Shown here: positions 1-5,373 of the stretch, piece by piece
Position numbering within the stretch: position 1 is the first letter of the stretch
Layout: the number at the start of each line of letters is the position of its first letter
Assembly: GCA_018065295.1 (NCBI GenBank)
Contig: JAGHTQ010000226.1
Coordinates: 1 to 5,373 of the forward strand
Reading direction: 5' to 3'
Origin: Candidatus Colimonas fimequi
GTDB taxonomy: Bacteria; Bacillota; Clostridia; Peptostreptococcales; Anaerovoracaceae
Length of the DNA: 5,373 nt
Translations under genes and position numbers: made by a program
The notes under the pieces: generated by a model
Told to the model about the DNA's origin: nothing
Databases searched by the model: none
The model's input: only the letters and a program-made list of their open reading frames with translations

Positions 1-1982
1 AGTCTACCATCAGGAAGTGCTCCTGTGATTTCGCCGTGGGACAGATTCATTGTCTGTGAATCGATGCCAAAGGCATAATGTCCACCTCTAGCATCAGGCC
101 AAGCCTGAACTGTCTCAGCGATATATGAAACCATCTCTCTGTAGATACCGTCTACATGAGGCTGGTCGTTACCGTATTTCTCAGGCTTGTTAAGAAGCAG
201 CTGTCTCATTCTCTCCTGACCTTCGAAGTTAGTGTCACATGCGTGGATCAGTTCATCCATTGTCATGTCCTTAGCTTCGAATACGCACTTCTCTACTGCT
301 GCGATGCAGTCAGCCAGGTTTGCTGCGCCAGTCATGTACATGCCTGAAGTTGTGTACTTAGCACCACCGTGCTGTACTGATTTACCGCTCTCAACGCATC
401 CCTTCGTTACCATTGATGCGAAGATAACCGGATATCTATTCATGTGGTTGCTCTGCATGAGATTATAACCAGTTCTGATATGGTCATAGTGGTGAATAAT
501 CTGAGTCTTGAGAGCATCCTTAAATTCTTCGATGTTCTTGAAATCTCTAGGGTCCCCTGTTTCTGGTCCCATCTGCTTGCCAGTTGCAGGGTCAACGCCG
601 TTGTGAAGAACGAACTCAACCATCTTACCAGCGTTAACGTATCCAGCATCAGGTGAACCATCTGCTGTACCGCCGCCAGGTGCTGCCTGAATACAGCCTA
701 CGATTGTCCAGTCTCTAGCCTCTTGGAGAGTACCGCCCTTGCCCATTGCCATCTTCATTGCCACTTCGTCATTGAAGAATCCAGGGTTTGCCTGACCTTC
801 CTGAATCATTCTGCATCCGAATCTAATCAGATCTTCAGGAGTTTCTGGTCCTACTCTCAGAGCCATGATTGGCTGTCTGATCTGAAGCAGGTCTGCCGCC
901 TCTAAGCAAAGGTATGACAGGTCATTAGTTGCGTCTCCGCCTTCTGGCTTCTGGCCGCCTACGACCAAGGTCTGCCACATAGGATATCCTGCAAAGGATG
1001 TAGCATACCAGTTATCTCTAACTTCGTATACTTCGCAAGTCTTAAGGTACAGGCACTCGATCATCTCCAGAGCCTCTTCCTTAGTAATGTTCTTCTCTAC
1101 CAGAACGTCCTTCTCATAGAATGGCCACATGTATTGGTCGAATCTACCGAATCCGCATGCAGTAGTGCAAACTTCGATATGGAAGTAAACGTGTACGAAC
1201 CATACTGACTGAAGTGCCTGCATGAAAGTCTGTGGCGGATTCTCAGGAACAACTCTGCAATTCTCTGCAATAGTAAGCAGTTCCTGCTTTCTTACCTCAT
1301 CTTCACATTCAGTTGCCTGACGCTCTGCTTCGTCAGCCATTCTGTGTGCGTATGTAATAAGGCCTTCGCACTGAATAATGCATGCCTTCCAGAAATCAAC
1401 CTTGGCCTGATCTTCCATTGTCTGTGGAATCATGGCATCAATATTAGCCTGACATTCATCCATGTATCCTCTAATACCAACGGCAAGAATCTTCTCGTGG
1501 TCACATGTAGTTTCACCTGATACACCATTCTCCAGGCCTACGCAAATGATGTCGTCCTTCTCCAGTTCCTTAATATGCTTAGGCATAATCTGGCCTGACA
1601 GGTCTTCCATTGATTTGCCATCCCAGTACTTAAGTGTCTCAAGGATAGTTTCTCTATCTTCTGGTGAGATGTAGTATGGGTCCTTGCTTCTTGTCTGGAA
1701 CTCATCGATATCGCTGATGTACCATGAGCTTGACTGAAACTCTGGATGAAGATTGGCTCCTCTATATGCATTAGTCGCAGTACCTACAATAAGCTCATCA
1801 TCCATGATAAGTGTGCTCATGTTCTCCATAATGTGCTTAACAACCTTCGCTCTGAAGATTGGCACCGCATCTCCGGCAAACTGCTGATAACCTTCAGTTG
1901 CCAGAACTAATCTCTCTGCTGTAATCTGCGGGATAGTATTGAAGTACTTCTCCCTCATTGCCTTGACTCTAGGAGTTAACAT
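1..1982 (-). CDS. Glycyl radical enzyme (pyruvate formate-lyase superfamily), substrate unknown, 3' end outside window
   Basis: The first 660 residues are visible in an uninterrupted frame that leaves the left edge; the family usually has about 780-900 residues, so roughly the last fifth is missing, including the expected glycyl radical motif. Seen in order: an N-terminal PFL-like domain with DELIVG (62-67) and HPE (79-81); GRFDQ (279-283); GGDATND (348-354), very close to the family GGxDATNELSYL signature; a catalytic loop VGCIQ with thiyl Cys430; a GGA-KY segment near 540; and GALPDGR (654-660). Family knowledge: a glycyl radical, installed by a radical SAM activase, generates a thiyl radical on the loop cysteine, which abstracts hydrogen from the substrate. 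The enzyme is cytosolic and oxygen-sensitive. Gln432 replaces the usual Glu, so it is not a standard dehydratase or choline-lyase type, and the single Cys argues against pyruvate formate-lyase. The start ATG follows GGAGGG by four bases; Met9 is a weaker alternative. The activase gene is not in the window and may lie further left. Confidence 0.96.
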   Translation of the reverse strand, partial: MLTPRVKAMREKYFNTIPQITAERLVLATEGYQQFAGDAVPIFRAKVVKHIMENMSTLIMDDELIVGTATNAYRGANLHPEFQSSSWYISDIDEFQTRSKDPYYISPEDRETILETLKYWDGKSMEDLSGQIMPKHIKELEKDDIICVGLENGVSGETTCDHEKILAVGIRGYMDECQANIDAMIPQTMEDQAKVDFWKACIIQCEGLITYAHRMADEAERQATECEDEVRKQELLTIAENCRVVPENPPQTFMQALQSVWFVHVYFHIEVCTTACGFGRFDQYMWPFYEKDVLVEKNITKEEALEMIECLYLKTCEVYEVRDNWYATSFAGYPMWQTLVVGGQKPEGGDATNDLSYLCLEAADLLQIRQPIMALRVGPETPEDLIRFGCRMIQEGQANPGFFNDEVAMKMAMGKGGTLQEARDWTIVGCIQAAPGGGTADGSPDAGYVNAGKMVEFVLHNGVDPATGKQMGPETGDPRDFKNIEEFKDALKTQIIHHYDHIRTGYNLMQSNHMNRYPVIFASMVTKGCVESGKSVQHGGAKYTTSGMYMTGAANLADCIAAVEKCVFEAKDMTMDELIHACDTNFEGQERMRQLLLNKPEKYGNDQPHVDGIYREMVSYIAETVQAWPDARGGHYAFGIDSQTMNLSHGEITGALPDGR

Positions 1983-1986
1983 TTTA

Positions 1987-1992
1987 CCCTCC
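1987..1992 (-). promoter_or_regulatory. Ribosome binding site of the glycyl radical enzyme gene
   Basis: GGAGGG on the minus strand, followed by TAAA and then ATG at 1982-1980. It is a near-perfect anti-16S sequence and fixes the start codon. The spacing of four bases is slightly short but acceptable. It suggests high translation, in line with glycyl radical enzymes often being abundant proteins. Confidence 0.8.
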
Positions 1993-2024
1993 AATAAATA
2001 CTTCTGTATATTGATACTCAACAT

Positions 2025-2037
2025 TACTATGATAGTA
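2025..2037. promoter_or_regulatory. Perfect 13-base palindrome, candidate operator
   Basis: TACTAT-N-ATAGTA, two six-base arms around one central base, lies in the leader of the glycyl radical enzyme gene, about 43 bases upstream of its start and just downstream of a TATAAT box. The one-base centre makes a full-length RNA hairpin impossible, so a DNA site for a dimeric protein is more likely. Two TetR-family regulators are encoded about 1.4 kb upstream, and TetR dimers bind short inverted repeats of this kind. Assigning it to either regulator is inference. Confidence 0.4.
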
Positions 2038-2059
2038 GGATTTGCAAAGATTTTCCATT

Positions 2060-2065
2060 ATTATA
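2060..2065 (-). promoter_or_regulatory. Candidate -10 element for the glycyl radical enzyme gene
   Basis: The minus strand reads TATAAT, a consensus -10 hexamer, between the upstream terminator and the palindrome. A start point near 2053 would give a leader of about 70 bases, with the palindrome at about +16 to +28. No good TTGACA-like -35 box sits 16-18 bases upstream; that stretch is A- and C-rich (ACAAAACAAAAC). The region is AT-rich, so the match may be chance. A promoter somewhere in 1993-2093 is expected because the terminator precedes the gene. Confidence 0.4.
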
Positions 2066-2093
2066 TTGTTTTGTTTTGTGATTATTTTGCACG

Positions 2094-2119
2094 AAAAAAC
2101 TGCCGCCATAATACGGCAG
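2094..2119 (-). terminator. Rho-independent terminator after the amidohydrolase gene
   Basis: On the minus strand CTGCCG and CGGCAG form a six-base-pair GC-rich stem around an eight-base loop (TATTATGG), directly followed by six T residues. It begins 18 bases past the amidohydrolase stop codon. It probably ends the hydrolase-tetR-tetR-amidohydrolase transcript and separates it from the glycyl radical enzyme gene, although some read-through could link them. Confidence 0.85.
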
Positions 2120-2137
2120 CAGTTGCAATTGCTATGT

Positions 2138-3415
2138 TTATTTCTCATATATCTTCTCGCCAGCCACGTATTTGGCCACAATGCTTGTCCTGTCCAGACC
2201 CAGGTACACGCTTCGTTCAAGACGCTCTGCGATATTCAGTGGCTGCGGATGTGGTTCCAGTTCGTCAGCGAGAACCACCATGTCGACTTGGTATCCTGAA
2301 TCGAAGGAACCAACTTGACCGAAGAAGGAACCTCCAGCCAAAGTTGCCAGCCAGAAGCCTTCGGCGAATGTAAGTGGCTTCGCATCGTTATCAACATACC
2401 TCTTGTAAAGCTTTGATACTTCAATAGCCTTCTTGATTTCTCCGAAAATGGACTCGCTCTCGCCAGCAGCTACATCGCTGCCAAGGCCCATATTAAGTCC
2501 CATATCAATATATCGTCGTATAGGTGCTATACCGCTTCGAAGGTTCATGTTAGAAGATGGACAGTGGGCAACATACACCCCATTATCTCTCATCAGCTGA
2601 ACTTCTTCGTCAGCCGAGTATACACAGTGAGCCATGATAGTCTTCCTCGGTCTTCCGAACAGGTTATAGCGGTCATAGCCTTCTCCATAAAACTTAGTGT
2701 CCGGCATTAGCCTTGCCACAAGCTCAACTTCACCAGGGTTTTCTGACAGATGTGACTGAACAGGGATATCCTGCGCGCTGGCAATTTCACCAAGCTCTTC
2801 CAGAAGTTCATCTGAACAGCATGGGATGAATCTAGGTGTAAGAATAGGATGCGTTCTCTTGAACTTATCCTTAGTCTCATTAATCCAGCACTCAGTCTCA
2901 TACGCGGACGCGGATGCGGACTCATCTAGAATGGCACTGGGAGCATTCCGATCCATATTAACCTTGCCCACATACGAAATAAGACCTGTATGCTCCATCT
3001 GGTTCATGAGAACCTTAGTCGCGTCTACGTGCACTGTTGCGAACATAACCACGCGAGTTGTGGCTGATTTCTTCAGCTCATTAGCAAACATGGAATATGC
3101 TCGCTCGGCATATTCCAGGTCGTAATACTTGGCTTCTTCCAGGAATGTGTATTTGTTCAGCCAGTCCATGAGCTCCTCGTCCATGTACATGCCGCGAAAA
3201 GCATATTGAGGCGCATGAGTGTGCAAATCTATCATACCTGGAATAATCAATTTATTTGTATAATCAATTACCTGAAGTTCCTGGAACTGGCTGGGAATTT
3301 CCTCGAAAATCCCCTGGGATATTCCATCCACGCATACCAGATATCCATCCTTCACGGTAATCAATTGATCTTTGTTTCTGTTATAGGCGAAATCGCCTTT
3401 GATAATATAGTTCAT
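2138..3415 (-). CDS. guaD: Guanine deaminase-type amidohydrolase
   Basis: Complete, 425 residues, close to the usual guanine deaminase length of about 430-455. Family reaction: zinc-dependent hydrolysis of guanine to xanthine and ammonia in the cytosol (EC 3.5.4.3). Seen: beta-sandwich ends flanking a metal-dependent barrel; PGMIDLHTHAPQ with metal ligands His65 and His67; GKVNMDRN (150-157); TPRF (193-196); QSHLSEN with His222 and catalytic Glu225; MAHC with His263; AHCPSSN (283-289); and GLGSDVAAG with Asp314. These match in order the human enzyme's PG-DTHxH, GKVCMDLN, QSHISEN, MAHGC, AHCPNSN and GLGTDVAGG blocks from memory. The start lies three bases after the upstream tetR stop with no clear ribosome binding site, which suggests translational coupling. 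A terminator follows. Guanine is the likely substrate, but the adjoining radical enzyme leaves room for a related aminated heterocycle. Confidence 0.9.
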   Translation of the reverse strand: MNYIIKGDFAYNRNKDQLITVKDGYLVCVDGISQGIFEEIPSQFQELQVIDYTNKLIIPGMIDLHTHAPQYAFRGMYMDEELMDWLNKYTFLEEAKYYDLEYAERAYSMFANELKKSATTRVVMFATVHVDATKVLMNQMEHTGLISYVGKVNMDRNAPSAILDESASASAYETECWINETKDKFKRTHPILTPRFIPCCSDELLEELGEIASAQDIPVQSHLSENPGEVELVARLMPDTKFYGEGYDRYNLFGRPRKTIMAHCVYSADEEVQLMRDNGVYVAHCPSSNMNLRSGIAPIRRYIDMGLNMGLGSDVAAGESESIFGEIKKAIEVSKLYKRYVDNDAKPLTFAEGFWLATLAGGSFFGQVGSFDSGYQVDMVVLADELEPHPQPLNIAERLERSVYLGLDRTSIVAKYVAGEKIYEK

Positions 3416-3418
3416 AAA

Positions 3419-4078
3419 TTATGAATTCTTAGCAACAGCCTTCACGTATATTGCCTTAGCTTCATCGCTAATAAGTTCAACGCCATACTGTCTGAACAGT
3501 TTATCCAGGAAGTTAAGCTTACGCATATATACGTCAGTCTCTACAAGACCCATCTTGCCTGAGAGCCATACAGTAGCCAGATAGCCGATAAGTTCAGCCA
3601 TTTCGTTAGGGTACTTGCACTTAACTGAACCGTCCTTGCTTCCTTCTCTCAGAATCAGCTTCAGTCTAGGAATTATCTCTACTTCTGCGAATTTGATGGC
3701 ATATGCAACGATAATAGACTGGCCGCTTCCGTCCTTAGGATTTACTGCACTGTAGAACTTAAACAACTCTTCCTGGCCCTTGCTTGTGCCACCAGTGTCC
3801 AGAACCATTTCAAACTTCTGCTTACCGTTTAAGTCATCGCGTGCAATTATTTCGTCAATATCGCTATAGATGCCCATGCACTTATCAGACACAATTCTAT
3901 AGAAAATGTCATCTCTTGACTTGAAGTGATAGTATATTGCACCCTTAGTCAGATCAGGATTGAGACCATCAATAATGTCCTGCATGCTTGTGTTGTAATA
4001 TCCATTAGTAACGAACAGTTCCTCTGACACCTTGAGAATCTTCTCTACTGTACGTTCTGGATGCTTATTCATTGGCAT
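3419..4078 (-). CDS. TetR-family transcriptional regulator (second of a tandem pair)
   Basis: 219 residues, typical for TetR proteins. The N-terminal DNA-binding domain covers about residues 8-58, with a helix-turn-helix ending in LTKGAIYYHFKSR (43-55), the classic TetR recognition helix; the remaining helical part would be the ligand-binding and dimer domain, whose ligand is unknown. It is a paralog of the neighbouring regulator: 28 of the first 60 residues are identical without gaps, and a DLNG motif (82-85) and an EG-x2-DGS segment are shared. Its ATG overlaps the upstream TAA by one base (TAATG), and GGGGG inside the end of the upstream gene, nine bases before the ATG, is the probable ribosome binding site. 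A second ATG at codon 3 is spaced less well. By position it may control the amidohydrolase operon or the glycyl radical enzyme gene; this is inference. Confidence 0.93.
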   Translation of the reverse strand: MPMNKHPERTVEKILKVSEELFVTNGYYNTSMQDIIDGLNPDLTKGAIYYHFKSRDDIFYRIVSDKCMGIYSDIDEIIARDDLNGKQKFEMVLDTGGTSKGQEELFKFYSAVNPKDGSGQSIIVAYAIKFAEVEIIPRLKLILREGSKDGSVKCKYPNEMAELIGYLATVWLSGKMGLVETDVYMRKLNFLDKLFRQYGVELISDEAKAIYVKAVAKNS

Positions 4079-4761
4079 TATACAGCACCCCCATTCACAT
4101 ATTCCTTATTGATTTCTTCTGCAAAGTTTGTCCAGCTGCTCTCTGTCATTGGTTCGTTCCAGAATGGTGCGAATGTGTCAGATACGAAGCTCATCATTCT
4201 CATGATCTTCTCTGGCTTATGCTTAGGAATACGACCTAAGATATACATCTGAATAGCGTATACATAAGTCTCTGTTAAATCTTCCGGGTTATGGTTATCA
4301 CAAACGATTGAACCATCTGCAATACCTTCATCAACAACGCCTCTTGTCAAAGGAATCAGCTTCTCTTCAATAGTATCTACAACAACTGAAGTCAGGCCGA
4401 AATCAGAATACATTTCGCCGTCAGTCATTGATGAAAGAAGCTTAACGATGTGAACTTCTTCAACTGACTTCATAGCCACGTTGTTAATCTCAATCAGCTT
4501 CTCTCTGCCGTTAAGATCTTCGCGACTAGCAGCCTCTGCCATGGCGTTATAGTAAACGTCCATCTTCTTGTCGTAAATCATATTGAACATCTGCTGCTTC
4601 GATTTAAAATGGTGCTGAACTGCACCTCTTGTCATTTCTCCCTTGAGAGCATTAACGATGTCCATTACCTTAGTATCTGCATAGCCCTTCTCTGTGAATA
4701 CCTGCTCTGCAACTTCCAGAATTCTGGCAACCGTTCTCTCAGGGTACTTATTTCTTGGCAT
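4078..4761 (-). CDS. TetR-family transcriptional regulator (first of a tandem pair)
   Basis: 227 residues. The N-terminal TetR helix-turn-helix spans about residues 8-58, with recognition helix MTRGAVQHHFKSK (43-55). Here the usual YYHF tyrosines are replaced by Gln-His (QHHF), so DNA contacts may differ from those of the downstream paralog, which keeps YYHF. The C-terminal domain diverges strongly between the two, suggesting different ligands or subfunctions. It ends with a tail rich in Asn, Glu and Gly that carries the ribosome binding site for the next gene. The start is fixed by AGGGGGAGAG four bases upstream. The gene follows the alpha/beta hydrolase gene by 42 bases with no terminator, so the two are probably co-transcribed. 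Confidence 0.93.
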   Translation of the reverse strand: MPRNKYPERTVARILEVAEQVFTEKGYADTKVMDIVNALKGEMTRGAVQHHFKSKQQMFNMIYDKKMDVYYNAMAEAASREDLNGREKLIEINNVAMKSVEEVHIVKLLSSMTDGEMYSDFGLTSVVVDTIEEKLIPLTRGVVDEGIADGSIVCDNHNPEDLTETYVYAIQMYILGRIPKHKPEKIMRMMSFVSDTFAPFWNEPMTESSWTNFAEEINKEYVNGGAV

Positions 4762-4765
4762 TTTT

Positions 4766-4775
4766 CTCTCCCCCT
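4766..4775 (-). promoter_or_regulatory. Ribosome binding site of the first tetR gene
   Basis: AGGGGGAGAG on the minus strand, four A residues before the ATG at 4761-4759. It supports the start codon of the first tetR gene. The rest of the 42-base gap holds a 10-base palindrome (TAGTTAACTA, 4793-4802), but no recognisable promoter or terminator. Confidence 0.65.
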
Positions 4776-4803
4776 ATGGTCGTTCTCCACTCTAGTTAAC
4801 TAT

Positions 4804-5373
4804 TTAATCCAAAAATTGTTTAACTCTATTCTTAATGTCTGGAGCCTCGTCGTAAACTGCATGACTGTATCCGTTATAAACGTAGCTGTCGCAGCCTAAG
4901 GCTTCAGCAATTTCATATGTTCCTTCGATACCCAGAACCTTGTCCTGCTCATCTCCCATAACAAGAACCGGGCAGTCGATATTCTCAAGCTGATCGTAGA
5001 TATCAAGTCCTATGCAAGCATTGAGTTCCACCAGGAGTCTCTTGCAATCCTCCTCAGTTCCCATCTGCTCAAGCTGCGGAAGCATATCCTTGACACCTTC
5101 CAGGAATGCAGGTGAATACACATCCATGAACGATTGATGATTGAAACCTACTACGTCACCAGCTGATGCAAGTTCAATCCATCTGCCGATAACCTTCTTG
5201 AGAACCTCATTCTCTCTGCACGCACTTGAGCAGATAACAAGTTTCTCAACAAGCTGTGGATACTTAATTGCAAGAACCTGTGCGATCATTCCGCCCTGAG
5301 ATACTCCATATACGCAAGTTCTCTCAACGCCAAGTTCCTTAAGGCATCTGATGATGTCTTCTGCCATATCGTA
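4804..5373 (-). CDS. Alpha/beta-fold hydrolase, N-terminus outside window
   Basis: The frame stays open to the right edge. The ATG at 5367-5365 is probably internal, because the sequence after it (MAEDII-CLKELGVE) is the helix that normally precedes the nucleophile elbow. About 70-90 N-terminal residues, including the oxyanion-hole HG region, are likely missing. Numbered from that Met, the triad is visible: Ser23 in GVSQGG (nucleophile elbow), Asp142 in GDEQDKVLG and His169 in GYSHAVYDEAP. A cap region lies between about 50 and 125. This is the pattern of small single-domain esterases, lactonases and C-C bond hydrolases. The substrate cannot be told from the sequence. No signal peptide can be judged because the start is missing. 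It probably shares an operon with the TetR genes and may process an ester, lactone or diketone intermediate; the latter is inference. Confidence 0.92.
   Translation of the reverse strand, partial: YDMAEDIIRCLKELGVERTCVYGVSQGGMIAQVLAIKYPQLVEKLVICSSACRENEVLKKVIGRWIELASAGDVVGFNHQSFMDVYSPAFLEGVKDMLPQLEQMGTEEDCKRLLVELNACIGLDIYDQLENIDCPVLVMGDEQDKVLGIEGTYEIAEALGCDSYVYNGYSHAVYDEAPDIKNRVKQFLD

Noticed and set aside
390..401. A Gly-Cys-Val-Glu sequence at residues 528-531 of the glycyl radical enzyme, which looks like the classic catalytic motif.
   Set aside because: It lies about 100 residues after the true loop and in the conserved segment that leads into GK-x4-GGAKY. Many glycyl radical enzymes have a similar GCIE-GK sequence there. 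The thiyl cysteine position, after the DATN block and the PGFFND segment, is Cys430.
156..905. Several plus-strand open frames of 60-78 residues across the radical enzyme gene.
   Set aside because: They have no ribosome binding sites or recognisable motifs and lie opposite a continuous, well conserved minus-strand coding region.
2042..2047. TTGCAA as a -35 box paired with TAATGT 15 bases downstream, as another promoter for the radical enzyme gene.
   Set aside because: The spacing is short, both hexamers are weak, and the -10 would overlap the palindrome. The TATAAT at 2060-2065 is a better, though still unproven, candidate.
2118..2133. Imperfect 16-base palindrome (AGCAGTTGCAATTGCT) just past the amidohydrolase stop codon.
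   Set aside because: It overlaps the first terminator arm by two bases, has one mismatched pair and is not followed by a T-run. It adds little to the terminator and shows no separate function.
1939..2373. A 144-residue plus-strand frame crossing the intergenic region.
   Set aside because: It spans the terminator, the promoter region and the ends of two real genes, has no preceding ribosome binding site, and its translation resembles no protein family I know.
5365..5367. The ATG near the right edge as the true start of the alpha/beta hydrolase.
   Set aside because: The frame is open upstream (Tyr-Asp before the Met) and the family needs an N-terminal sheet and oxyanion-hole region before the GxSxG elbow, which would be only 23 residues from this Met.

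Overview
The window carries five genes, all on the minus strand, plus one 155-base intergenic control region. It looks like an anaerobic Firmicute of the Clostridia type. The reasons are an oxygen-sensitive glycyl radical enzyme, strong purine-rich ribosome binding sites (GGAGGG, AGGGGGAGAG), moderate GC by eye, frequent AGA arginine codons and tight gene packing. The lineage is an inference, not an identification.

In order of transcription, from the right edge to the left: (1) the C-terminal part of an alpha/beta-fold hydrolase with a Ser-Asp-His triad (4804-5373, N-terminus outside the window); (2) and (3) two tandem paralogous TetR-family regulators (4078-4761 and 3419-4078), whose stop and start codons overlap by one base; (4) a complete 425-residue amidohydrolase with the full guanine deaminase signature (2138-3415), starting three bases after the second regulator stops; (5) after a rho-independent terminator (2094-2119), a separately expressed glycyl radical enzyme (1-1982) of which 660 residues are visible. 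The glycyl radical domain lies beyond the left edge.

Genes 1 to 4 look like one transcription unit ending at the terminator. The glycyl radical enzyme gene has its own leader, with a TATAAT box, a perfect 13-base palindrome just downstream that could be a TetR operator, and a strong ribosome binding site. A reasonable reading is a small regulated catabolic locus in which one or both TetR proteins control the radical enzyme.

The most unusual point is the active-site loop of the radical enzyme. It reads Gly-Cys-Ile-Gln (Cys430, Gln432) rather than the Gly-Cys-x-Glu of the known glycyl radical dehydratases, lyases and arylacetate decarboxylases, or the Cys-Cys of pyruvate formate-lyase. Its substrate cannot be named from the sequence. 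Linkage to a guanine-deaminase-like amidohydrolase and an alpha/beta hydrolase does not match any glycyl radical pathway I know. No stretch over 300 bases lacks a gene, and I saw no RNA genes, mobile elements or CRISPR arrays.
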